From positions 18,989,139 to 19,053,138 of the forward strand of contig OZ007505.1 of assembly GCA_963931865.1 (NCBI GenBank): a stretch of 64,000 nt of DNA, given 5' to 3'. A program made the position numbers and the translations under genes. Every line of letters begins with the position of its first letter. The first letter of the stretch is position 1. The notes under the pieces are model-generated. The model made no database searches, was not told where the DNA came from, and worked only from the letters and a program-made list of their open reading frames with translations. Shown here piece by piece: positions 51,845 through 63,860 of this stretch. The stretch is from Axinella damicornis. Its lineage: Eukaryota; Porifera; Demospongiae; Axinellida; Axinellidae.

Positions 51845-54800
51845 ATGCTCGGTCTCGTGTTGTACAGTGCTGGTGGGTTGGTGGGGTTGCTGTTTGCAGC
51901 GTTCCTGGTGCTCACCGTCTACATCTACTACATTCACTGGAAGTACTCGCACATCCCCTCACCAAAGTTGCCGAGGTACGATAGGGTATAGAGTGACTGT
52001 GGCACAGACTCATAAAGTCCATAGCTCCAAACTTGCAGTGTCTGCTGTTTTCTTGTAGCTTGGTATTATGATTTGTGATTTTGTAAATCAGCCTGTAGCC
52101 AGATATTGAACCCCCATGACTATCAAACAGCAAGGGCTGCCAAGAGGAGGGCAAATTGAAAAGATGCATGGTGTCTCTATCTTGGTATTTGGTGGGTGAA
52201 CTGTTAGCCCACCTTGCACTCAATCCTGCAACTCTATACGCTCACGAGCTACAGACCACCGTGCCAAGATTAGTTGGCAGGCTACTGCACATGCAGAGTG
52301 CAATGCATGGCGAATGTGCCCTTCCTGTATAGAATGGTGCATGGGTGAGCATTCACAATTCCCTCTGTAAAAGGCTGGCTAAGGTCCTGTTTATGCCCTA
52401 TTTATTCCCCTGTTTGTGCATCACATATAAAAGATAGTTTCTACTGGGCTTTAACTGCAAATATACATGGCATACTCAGCAGAGAATGATATATATAACC
52501 TTATATAGTGCGTTCCTAACTTACGCTGCTCACTGTTTTCTTATAGCTTCTACCTGGGACACATCCCGGATATCTTGAGGGCATGTAAAACAAGTGGAAA
52601 TGATGAGCTCCCGCTATCCAATATAATTCGCTTGTGGTGAGTATCCATCTTTGCATGGCAATAGCATACGTAGGAGTGAATGCAGTCGCTGTAACTCCTA
52701 AACATGCATGCCATGCACACTCACATAGCCCTTACTTGTGAGTATGCAGAAATGGATGCTAAATAATTGCTCTCATAATTACTTCAGACACACAGAAATC
52801 CCTTACTAATCTCACCTCTTGTGTGCTTTTGTGTGCTTGTGTATATATGCGATGTTTGTTGCATGATACCCTACAAGTTCAAAGGTACCGCTATGCCAAT
52901 ATATAATATATGGCACTGACCACAATGCCAGTATGATATATTGGCACCTCATCATGCAACAAACTAGTTATTGCATGAGTGCGCGGGCTATACGTCATAA
53001 TATTGGCACTCGCCCTCGGGCCTGCGGCCCTCGGGCTCGATGCCAATATTCGACGTATAGCCCTTGCACTCATGCAATAACTAGTACTTGAGACATGTGG
53101 AAGTGTTATGGCAGCCTAGTATGTGCGCATGTTCTGAGTAGTGGCTGCATCGGTCTCTAATTAAGTACAACAACTCAATTGTGTTCTGCATTGACTAGTG
53201 GGACAATATCATGCCAAAATTTAATTAGTCAACACTGGGCCAATGATGATGTTGGCTGCTCTATAGAGCTCTGATGGGAAATCAGTAGAGTAGCTACAGT
53301 GCTCCAGAGCAAGAGAGCCAAATTCTTAAAAATCTTTATACAGAGTCTTTTAAGCTCTAAAGTAGTGTATAACTTTTAGTTTTAGGTAAAAATATGAACT
53401 TTGAAAAAAGTCATTTTTACCATAGAAGTCAATACAGAAACCATACAAGTGCTGGTTAGTTTTGGGCCAGTTTTGGGGATTTTGACACAAATATCTTCAG
53501 ACCAGAAAGGATCTAGTAGTTCAAATTTGCAATGTAGTTTCATCATGGCATCACCCATACACTGCTCAAATTTGGAATCTTAACTAGCAACCACTAGTAC
53601 GTTTGTAACTAAACAGTTTTGCACATTAAAATTGGCATTTCGGTTAATATATAACACACCTTGAGCTTTCAAACTAACTTTGTGTGTGTATCATTGCGTA
53701 GAGTATCTTCAGTTTCATTTCTGGCTCTTAACTAACAAAGCCATATAAGGGCACCAGTAGTATGTAGCATCCCATAAATTATTAAGATATAGATTCTGTG
53801 ATTGTGTGTCCATTCATGTACCAAGTTTTCATAATAAATATAAATCAGGCTTTGAGTTATAGAACTTTATCTAAAACTTGACCAATTTGGTTCTCTTGCT
53901 CTGGAGCACTATATAGTCTCCTAAAAATGAAGTTAGTTTTGAGGTACGTCTCTAAATATTCTATAGGTAGCTAGCTACAAGGAATTATGAGAGGTGCCCA
54001 GTAGTACACTCACTCTGTGTGCGCACTGTTTTGCAAATTGCTGGATGCAGACTGTGCTTTATCTATACAGATGACATTACATCCTTTACTCCACTGTGGT
54101 ATTCAAAGAATGTGCATAGAAGTGCAGACTACTTTGATCCTATTAGCATCAGTTGAGAAGAGTAGTCAGTGAATGTGCATACAAGTGCAGCCTACTTTGA
54201 TCTATTACAAAACAAAAATATCACGTAGCGGCTACCCCATAGCACACCCAAATATGTCACTGGAATGTCGATCCTTTTATTAACAATTAACCGTGAATGT
54301 CCTCTGAAATGCATGAACGGCTTTTAAGGGAAAATTCCTGTGGGGCAAGTTACTGTACACACTCAACTGCTGCTTTTGCACTTACGTAGTTAACAGTCAA
54401 CCAGTTTCATTCTAGCCTGGTAGCTATAGGGGAAAATTGTGCCACATAATGTAAATGTAATAATGTTGACTACTTTGGAATGGCCTACATAATTTCTGGC
54501 CACACAGTCGTGATCGCTGTCGTTCATTTATGCTTACATGCTGAAACTTGCCGTTCTAGCAAAGTTGTAAGGAGTGCGGTTGCCGCTCGTACAAGTACAA
54601 AACTTTGCATAAACTCCTGCTAGATGTTGTATTCCTTCCTGTACGGACCACAAAAGTGTCATAGTGAAGGGTCATATAGCAGCGTCCTAGCGACTGTGTC
54701 AGTAATAGCAGCGTCCTAGCGACTGTGTCAGTAATAGCAGCGTCCTAGCGACTGTGTCAGTAATAGCAGCGTCCTAGCGACTGTGTCAGTAATAGCAGCG

Positions 54801-57800
54801 TCCTAGCGACTGTGTCAGTAATAGCAGCGTCCTAGCGACTGTGTCAGTAATAGCAGCGTCCTAGCGACTGTGTCAGTAATAGCAGCGTCCTAGCGACTGT
54901 GTCAGTAATAGCAGCGTCCTAGCGACTGTGTCAGTAACAGCAGCGTCCTAGCGACTATGTCAGTAATAGCTGCATCCTAGCGACTGTGTCAGTAATAGCA
55001 GCGTCCTAGCGACTGTGTTAGTAATAGCAGCGTCCTAGCGACTGTGTCAGTAATAGCTGCATCCTAGCGACTGTGTCAGTAATAGCAGCGTCCTAGCGAC
55101 TGTGTTAGTAATAGCAGCGTCCTAGCAACTGTGTCAGTAATAGCTGCATCCTAGCGACTGTGTCAGTAATAGCAGCGTCCTAGCGACTGTGTCAGTAATA
55201 GCAGCGTCCTAGCGACTGTGTCAGTAATAGCAGCGTCCTAGCGACTGTGTCAGTAATAGCAGCGTCCTAGCGACTGTGTTAGTAATAGCAGCGTCCTAGC
55301 GACTGTGTCAGTAATAGCTGCATCCTAGCGACTGTGTCAGTAATAGCAGCGTCCTAGCGACTGTGTCAGTAATAGCAGCGTCCTAGCGACTGTGTCAGTA
55401 ATAGCAGCGTCCTAGCGACTGTGTCAGTAATAGCTGCATCCTAGCGACTGTGTCAGTGATAGCAGCGTCCTAGCGACTGTGTCAGTAATAGCAGCGTCCT
55501 AGCGACTGTGTCAGTAATAGCAGCGTCCTAGCGACTGTGTCAGTAATAGCAGCGTCCTAGCGACTGTGTCAGTAATAGCTGCATCCTAGAGCTGTGTAAG
55601 TAAACACAGTTTCTAGGATGCTGCTAAATATTATCAATAAGTGTGTACAACACGTTACATAATTGCATCCGGTAAAATTGCAATAACAATTATTATAGTT
55701 AGCCACCTTTGCCATCGAATTGAGTTGCAAGCTACATACTCTTTATTGGACAGAATTTTGTAAGTCCACTAACGTCCTGTATACCCACTTACTGATTGTT
55801 TATAGTGACATGTACTCACACAGGCATGAAGAGGTTGGAGGGCCTGTCTTTGTTGTCTTTCTCTTCTGGAGAGTGATGATTATTACCCTGGACCCAGATG
55901 ACATCAAGGTATGGTATAGTCTTTCCGCTAGCCCCCACGCACTTGACCTGCCGGGCTGAGAGGTACTGGAGGCAGTATTGTGGGAGCAAAATTTACGCAG
56001 CAAAAGTCTGAGTTTATGATGTGTATGTATTAACTACCAACCAGTGTGTCTTGGTGCATGCACATTTTGCTGCCACATTGCAGAATAGAAGGTGTTGACT
56101 AATTAAACCATTCACTTTGATCTCCTTGTGATCGTGTTCATTGCATAGGATGTCACAACACAGCCGAAGAACAGCAAGCCTGAAGACCTTGTATGGTTCT
56201 TTAGAAACCTCTTTGGACAAAGGTATCTTATGCTTGCCTAAAATGATTTATGAAAGCATTGTTTAAACAACTATTATATACACAGATTTGCTGGAAATGG
56301 TTTGTTTACCATTGCACACTATGAACTTTGGAAGCCAAGACGAAAAATCTACGAGTCTGCATTCAATAAAAGGTAATTATTCGATTCCTAAAGTATCAAT
56401 ATTAATTATCTGAAGTGTCACATTCCTCCCTGCACAGTTACCTGAAGAGCTTGGTGCCTTCATTCAATGAGTGTGCTGATAAATTCATAGAAGGGCTGAG
56501 GCCACTGGCTGATGGTAAAACAACAGTGCCAATGAAGGAGCACTTGGCTAAGGTCACTCAAGATGCAATCAGCAAGGTGGGCTATGAGCTACACTAAACG
56601 AATATCATACTCACGTAATATAACTCAGTGATAATGAAGCTCACTCAAACTATGTGATTTCTTGTGTGCTGCAGGTTGCCTTTGCATCAGACTTCACACA
56701 GACGTGGGATGACAAGTCACTGGGCCTGAAGAGAGCCAAGGGAACTGGCAAACTGGCATTTCTCGTTGCCAACACCTTCAAGGGATTGGAGAAGTCTTTT
56801 CGGTCGGCCATCCCTTCATTGTACCCAGTGAGCGAGAGACATAATTCATGATGGAAATATATCCACCTACAGCCTTGCTAGCTAGCTGCTCTTGTAATCC
56901 TTCTAGCAGGCAAATCTTTCTAACCAGAGCTCAATTAAAGCTTGACGAAGGTGCTTTCCCAACAAATGCGTGTGGTCTCCACAAAAAAAAACAAGTCATG
57001 GATGCTCAAAGCCCACAAGGATTCGCTATTGCCACCTTTGTTGAGTATGCATGTGACCTTTGACCTCCGGAAACCGAGGCAACTAGCTACCATAGCAGTT
57101 GTGATCTTGATTCCTCTGCAGTACCTGCACCCTCTTGAGGCAGAGGGGTACAGGGAGACAGTGAGGGCCATCAGAGCCATTGGCAGGGACTGCATCCAGA
57201 AGAGGATCAGGACCATTAAGAGTGGAGAGCAGCCCCCCAATGACATTCTCTCACACATCCTGCAGGTTGTCAGTAAGTAGTCCATGGTAAACTTCTCTAT
57301 TGGATTTCCTCATGATGGGTAGCAGTACTTGCAATAGCCATGCAGATATAAACTGTGCGTTCCTGTTGTCTGTAGGCGCATGCAGCTAGCTTTATACAAC
57401 ACTACATGTAGCAGTATTGTGCTTTTCTGAAGTTTACATACCTTGCAAATTCCTGTTCATGCACCTCCACATCTAGTATATTGCAAGTGACAAACCTGGG
57501 TTAGGGACAAGGTTATGGATGCCTGAATTACGTATCTAATGGTGTGTATATACATAGTGTACTGTAACAGTATTAAATGAACGATGTTGTATATAATTAT
57601 GCATGTAAGCACTGTCATCGATGAGTGACTTTGCTTTGCATGTAAACTGTTTGAGAAAGGATGTTTCATTCCGTCTGCAGGCACTGGTCAAGATGTTGAT
57701 ATTGAGGTACTAGTTGATGACTTCGTCACCTTCTATATGGCAGGTGAGCCAAATCCTAGCAAGTGCATATTCGGAACAAGATCCAAATCTATACCTACAG

Positions 57801-60800
57801 CACTTGTGCAGTTCTGAGAGACTGTACTGGTATATGAATTCACAATGTTTGCTGTTCTCTCTCAGGCCAGGAAACGACCATGAACCTGCTCTCCTTTGCA
57901 GTTGTGCTCTTGCATCTTAATCCAGACATCCTTGAAAGGTGAGCGCTTCCTGCTGCTCGATGCGCCCTTGTAGCTAGTCTACTCAGTAACTTTTTCCCTG
58001 TGTACAGGTTACAGTCAGAGGTTGATGAGGTGCTTGGAAACAAGGAAACTGTCAGTGCTGAAGATCTGGTGAATCTGCAGTACACTGAACAGGTATGTGT
58101 ACTAACTTGATGTGTGCACCACTGGATGTTTGATTACAGTGTAATAAATCATCCAATAATGGATGGCATGAATCATCCAAATCGGATGCTTCCTTACAGT
58201 GCAATATATCATCCAATAATGGATGGCATGAACCATCCAAAATTGGATGTTTGATTACAGTGTAATACCGTATGGCGCTTATGTTTCGCGGGTCTAAATT
58301 TTCGCGAATTGCACTTCGAGAACATTTCGTTGAACGCGAATTCGCGGTAAAAATGCCACACCCACACAATGGGCGTGGTGTACATGTGACGTGTACTGCA
58401 CTTGAAAACTCCTGTACGGCTGTGCGCGCTGAACTCAGGTACCACAGACCACCTCGTCAGTGCGTGGCCGTCTGTATTCGGTGGACTGGACTCGGGACTG
58501 GACTCGGGACTGGACTGTGGGACTGGACTGTGGGACTGGACTCACAGAAAGTTGCGCTCATCATTTTGAAGCATCAAAACACTACTAAATACTTACATGA
58601 CATGAATTGCATTTGGGGTAGCCGACCATGACTCGATATCAGCCGTTCCAGCCCTTTCTGTCAGAGCATGTGCGCCAACGATGCACTGAACCGGCTTGTT
58701 CCCAGACTGAAATGGTCTGGGGACAAGAACAATGAATAATTATAGACCCACAGCACAGGCAGGCGGAAAGCAGGAAGGAAGTGCCAGGCAGCAGCATGCA
58801 TAGAAACCGTTCAAGAAGCTGCGAAATGGTTGTACCCCTTGGTATACGAGAGTTTGCTAGCAATGACCGCCATGTGTTCCTCGAAGTCGTCGTCAGATCA
58901 TGGACGAATTTGCACCGAATTGGAAGTCGAGCTGGTTTTGCATGGTAGGACACGGCAGGCTGTCTACATGGTGACAGCTGTGTTGGTACACCTCGCGTAC
59001 TTGGTAAGCTATTAGCTATATAGTGCCGTTCCACAATTTCCTGTTTTCTGGCCTTCAGAAATGACGAGCGCAACTTTCTGTGAGTTCAGTCCCACAGTCC
59101 AGTCCCGAGTCCAGTCCCGAGTCCAGTCCACCGAATACAGACGGCCTCAGTGCGTTGTATTCTGTGACTCTCTTCCCCACTTCGACATTCTCAGAGTTCG
59201 TTTTCAGATACAGCTGGGCATTCCCCTGACCTTTGCCGCGCCGGAACGAGCTGGCAGCTTCAGCAATGGCAGATATCGCACATGCATGATGGTACCTCTC
59301 CATGTGGACCCGGAGGCTTACACCTCGACTACTGTCCATCTTCACTGTTGGAGTGCACAAACAGCTAGAGCCATCAAGCTAGCCGTCGCGCGGAATACTG
59401 TCCACGGTAGCTGTAGGCGCACAACACGTGTCAAAATTTTCGTTAAAATAATATCGCGAATGACCTGTAATTCACCAAATTTGCGAAAATTTAGACCCAC
59501 GAACTTTAAGCGCTATACGGTTTAAGGGTAAATCAATCATGGATGGTGTGAATCATCCAAAATTGGATGATTGATTACAGTGTAAAATATCATGGATTGC
59601 ATGAATCGTCCGAAATTGGAACATGTTGGTTCCCTACAGAGAACAAGAAGCCAAATTTGGACGATTTTAGCATGGTCTGCAATAATCATCCAATTTTGGA
59701 TGATTAAATATAGATGGTCTAAATCATCCATATTTGGAACCGCACTATACATGGTCCCTGTTGAGTATAAATACCATGCAGATGCCACTTTCCACCACAG
59801 CGGTGCCTGCTGACGATGACACCCCATATAGCTTTAAAGGAGGGTTGAAACCAGTCCAGTCTGTTTCGCAGGGAGAGAGCGGAGCTCTTAATTGAGCTTT
59901 TGGGAGGGGATTTATGAAATCATTTTGTTGCTCTTCCCACTGGCATGCCCCTTTTCAACTATACTAGAGCTAGATCCAGCAGCTACACACGCTTGGATTC
60001 ACATTTTCTATGATAGGCAGTTGAGCTAACTTCAGCCACACAATGAAATAATGACCTCGGCTGAGTTTGCTCCATGGAAGCCCGAATTGTACAGTGAAGA
60101 AACCTCTGTTCCACTCTCTACTGTTACTAGGAATAGTCATATGGGCAGAAAATGCCTTCCACATGCGAGCAATTAGTAGGTGTGGTCTCATGTTATAGAC
60201 CGGCTACGTGCAGTCAGAGATCTGTTGCATGAAGATGACAAAGTGGTATGTTTAACAACTTGCTGAAGTTGTGCATGCTTTCACAAGCACTGAAACTCAT
60301 TGCATGGTTAGCTCACTGTTACCTATGAAGAAGAGTAAGAGCTTGAGTTGCTGACTGTGCAATCAGCAGTCCAGGATATCTCCCGAGTGGTCCAACCCAT
60401 CCGTGGTGTCAATCGCTAAAACACACAGAGACCATGATGTAGCATCGCACCGCGTTAACCTTAAACAGTAATTGCATTCCTAAGCGTGACTCACTATTGC
60501 CACATAATAATTATACAAACCCAGCGCTAGCTGAGGTTGAGGCCTGCGCGGTCAGATTGCCTCGCATTAAGGCGCTTGGCAACTCATTCAGATTCTTAGA
60601 GGCAGTAGCCTGTTTGATTGTTCAAGAGATCATCCTCTGTTATTATCCCTGTTGCTGTTTCAGGTCCTCCTCGAATCTCTCCGAATGTACCCACCATTTG
60701 ATCGTGTTGACAGGTGTCCTTGCCCGGGTGGAATTAAAGTTGGTGGCTACCACATCCCAGAGGGCACACTAATCACGGTAGGTATTGCATGGTAGCTACT

Positions 60801-61821
60801 GCACAGCTAACATAGCCTTTGGAACACTCCATACAAGGTCAATTAGTTAATTAATAAAGATGTGCAATTATTTTTTCAGATGTGCTCTGGCACAATGTGT
60901 CGAATGCCAGAACTCTTTGCTGACCCTGACGTCTTCAATCCAGACAGATTTGACCCTGCAAACAAGAAGTGAGCCTTCCATGAAATAATTTGAAACCATA
61001 CTCTTGGTAGGGGATGATTTTATTGTCATTAATTACTGAAAGGGTGGAATAAGCCTCGTTCCCAGGCCATCTTGGGTCTGGGAACGAGGCTAGGATGGAG
61101 TACTCAGGGAAGTCTCATTGAGAGTCTGTTGTGATCGCTGTTGTGCAACTGACAGACATCAAGCACCAAATGTTTGTGCTGAATCTGACCTTGGCAGTGG
61201 AGTTATGACCACTTTTGCCCTTGCTATGTGTACATTAACGGGGAAAGCTATACACTAGCTGCCTACATGTACAGTCCAGTTAATTATAAGCACAAGCTGG
61301 TGGATGCAATCTGATTCTGCACAAGCAGTATCTGCGAAGTGAGAGAAGACAAGTGGCAACCAGATTCCTAGCTGGTAGCTACTCACCTCTCAGAAAGACC
61401 TTGCACTAAATTAATGTCCAATTCTACAGGCCCAGTTCCTTTGTCTACTTTCCATTTGGACTTGGCCATCGGTCCTGCATTGGGAAACACTTTGCCATGG
61501 TAAGTGGTTTCTCATTGCTATACTATTATGGGACTCCAGACATGTAGTATCTTGTGAGAAAAGCAACAACTATGTCTAAGTGCAATGAGGAAAGTCAAAT
61601 CACATTCAAGGGGTGATCACTTTATTGGTGTGTACTCAAAACACTAGCTTGACTGCCAGATATCTTGCTCTATACAGCTGGAGGCTAAGGTGGTGTTGGC
61701 TAAGCTGTTTCAGAACTACACTATCTCCCTTCCTGACAACTACGAGCTGGTTGCAGTTGACAGAACCGCTAAACAACCCAAGGATAATATTCTATGCACT
61801 CTTGAAGTTCGCAAACAATGA
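51845..61821 (+). CDS. P450 gene F, CYP46A-like (exon 7/8 junction doubtful)
   Basis: Plus-strand exons: 51845-51975, 52547-52636, 55824-55908, 56149-56222, 56286-56372, 56438-56576, 56675-56827, about 57079-57272, 57681-57743, 57866-57938, 58008-58092, 60664-60777, 60880-60968, 61430-61499, 61678-61821. All motifs are present: N-terminal anchor, AGQETT, ESLRMYPP, FNPDRF, FPFGLGHRSCIGKHFAM, and C-terminus LEVRKQ. The exon 8 acceptor region differs from all paralogs. The best AG (57078) leaves the exon one base out of phase with the usual exon 7 donor (gtgagc at 57828 minus 1000, i.e. 56828). Frame is restored only with a weak donor six to seven bases earlier or a weak acceptor at 57019 adding about 20 codons. 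Intron 2 carries the 29-bp minisatellite; intron 11 carries a 1.25-kb inverted-repeat element. It is either functional with altered splicing or recently damaged. Confidence 0.82.
52963..53085. repeat. Hairpin with ~58-base arms
   Basis: An imperfect palindrome runs from actagttattgcatgagtg to its complement, with a GC-rich apex (ccctcgggcctgcggccctc). A second inverted repeat (tttgttgcatgat / atcatgcaacaaa, about 52853-52963) abuts it. Confidence 0.8.
53298..53920. mobile_element. 623-bp inverted-repeat element
   Basis: Ends agtgctccagagcaagagag and its near complement (ctctggagcact at the right). It is AT-rich inside and lies in intron 2 of gene F. No clear target duplication was found. Confidence 0.65.
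54677..55603 (+). repeat. 29-bp minisatellite, about 32 copies
   Basis: Unit tagcagcgtcctagcgactg + tgtcagtaa. There are 31 full units from 54677 to 55575, then a degenerate one. A variant beginning tagctgcatcc occurs at 54967, 55054, 55141, 55315, 55431 and 55576; the first three are 87 bases apart (three units). It is followed by an inverted relic at about 55605-55626. It lies in intron 2 of gene F, 200 bases before exon 3. Confidence 0.95.
58128..58266 (+). repeat. Short tandem array (about 64-bp unit), left part
   Basis: Two to three copies of gattacagtgtaata...aatcatccaa...ggatggcatgaa. The array resumes at about 59527-59600 after the inserted element, then fades towards 59740. Confidence 0.7.
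58268..59520. mobile_element. 1.25-kb terminal-inverted-repeat element
   Basis: Starts ccgtatggcgctta and ends in the near complement (taagcgctatacgg); inverted similarity continues about 45 bases (gggtctaaattttcgc). Inside are inverted tracts of ggactggactcg (58482-58548 and 59086-59130) and a short hairpin at 58694-58735. It sits in intron 11 of gene F inside a tandem array that it splits. It has no recognised transposase. A reading frame at 59061-59525 is not assigned to any family. Confidence 0.75.
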
Positions 61822-62442
61822 ATATTGATGTATAGTTAGCTAGCTATAGTTAGTGAAGCTAGAGAAACTGAAAAGAGAATTTTATAAATGCAGGCAAATG
61901 ATTCATCCTGAAGAGATTTGTGGGTAGACTTGTTCCTATAATATAAGAAATTCCCTATTAATATGCTTTTCCAAAGTACCAATTATTAGCTACGCTCAAA
62001 ACTCAGTTATTACATTTTTTTTGGAAATTCAACACTGTGCTTATGTGCCTATATAGGTATACCTGGAACCTCCGGTAGCTCTATACACCTTCTTCCACCT
62101 AGACTTCTCATCGTGTATGCCAATTGCATATGCCAGCACAACTAGCACAACTAGCATTCTTCTGCTATGAAGCAGGGCTCAAGTGTAGTCTCCTGCCTTA
62201 AGGCAGTGTTATTCCTATTGGTCATGGATCCCCTCTTGAGGAAGTTGCAACTGTGTAACATTTCAGGAGGATTTCTCCATGCCAATGATATCAGGACTCT
62301 GGCAAGCAGTGAAGCATTTCTGGAGGCACAAGTAGCCCTATAGTGAACAGGAATCTCTTAGCAACACCTGCTGTTGAGGAAACACCAAGAAGGAATGGAG
62401 AGCTTTCTTCCAGTATTTGAGCATCCCGAGGTGAGTCAGTCT

Positions 62443-62612
62443 GTCAGAAGAACCTTGATGACTAGGTATCACGGGTTGGTGTGAGGTGAAGTCTCCCTTT
62501 CTGACTCAGCGGCAAGTGGCAGTGGAGCTCCACTGCCACTTGCCGCTGAGTCAGAAAGGGAGACTTCACCTCACACCAACCCGTGATACCTAGTCATCAA
62601 GGTTCTTCTGAC
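62443..62612. repeat. Perfect 170-bp palindrome without spacer
   Basis: The two 85-base arms are exact complements, with the centre between 62527 and 62528 (ggag|ctcc). I compared the arms base by base and found no mismatch. Confidence 0.95.
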
Positions 62613-63569
62613 ACTCCTTCACCAGACCCAGAGAGGAGACATCATCGCTAGCTGAGTGCCTCCATCACCCCCACCACAGAACGACATGCAGTCATGACAG
62701 CGGGCTGATGGGATGCCTGACTTTAATTTAGTCTTGGCGGGAAGTAGCCTCGTTCCGGCCAAGGCCTTCTCACCCCAGAATTTGTCACTTGCATTACTAA
62801 TGCAGTATAGTACTGCAAGCAACAAATGTTTGGGTGAGATGCCTGGGAATGAGGTTAGACGGGAAGTGCATAACTGGGTTGCAGAAACTGAGCAGGTTGA
62901 CGAGTCACCATGGTAAGGGACAGCACCCATGTCCAATTGATGTGCGACTTGGACGGCCCTCAACTTCAAGCGTTGTCTGTTCCGAAGCACATGTATTGTG
63001 GACGACCAAAGGGAGAGCTCAATGTTGGCATGGGTCTGCACTTGAGGAGTTGTGATGAGAAGACTTATGGACTAGCATATCAATTGTGCTTAGCTCACCT
63101 TGAGTTGTGAGTGATTTGTTGGCCACCATTGCTTGAGCACTCACTTAGACTGCAGCTCTCAGGACATTTTTGACTACACCATTAACATTGTGATCACCGT
63201 CGTGATTGATGCTTATGTGTCAGCTTGGTGTTGAAAATGAGCCATAGCTTTACCTTTGGCTGGCTTTGTTTGATTGTCATGGATGTCGTGACATCTGAAT
63301 GCATCCACTGACTTGCCTGTTGCTATCTTGCAAGTCAGGGTAAAAATAACAATAAGACCTGCCACTTGCATAAGATCTACCAGTGAGTTGCACCAGCTAC
63401 GGGGAGCGTGTTGAGAATAATAATGGATACATTATATCATTGGTGAACACTGCAGTTTCTTAGCGTGCCATTGTGAAAGTTTAGGATTACCCGTCTCATT
63501 AAATGCATAGTGTTATTCTCCCTCAATGAGAAATGTACTTAGCTACTTTCACTAGAGAGTATGCATACT

Positions 63570-63860
63570 AGTATTTGCTGCATTGTTAATGAAATCTCCT
63601 TCATGATATTGACGTAAGCATTCTCGGGTATTATCATGGCATTGCATAAAGTGTAGTGTTTCCGGACTACGGTAACCACGGAACAAGTTCCTTCTGCAGA
63701 GGAGATTTGGGAGTTCTCCACAGGGCCTGAAGGGAACATTGACCTCTGCACTCTGCAGCAGCAGGCGATAGCCAGCTCCTCCTGCCCGACAATTAATAGT
63801 CAGAAATTTAGATTTTCTGAGAAGTTCTGAAAACACATTTATTTGGCCAAATCTACTCTC
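63570..63860 (+). repeat. Dispersed repeat near the window end
   Basis: The right part matches 36720-36985. The left part (63571-63657) matches 47040-47130 in inverted orientation, so parts of one older element are scattered across the cluster. Confidence 0.6.

Noticed and set aside
54677..55603. CRISPR-like array
   Set aside because: The 29-base units are directly abutting with no variable spacers, in an animal intron; it is a minisatellite.
63539..63836. Minus frames near the window end
   Set aside because: Parts recur at 47.04-47.13 kb with changes that do not look protein-constrained; better treated as dispersed repeat.
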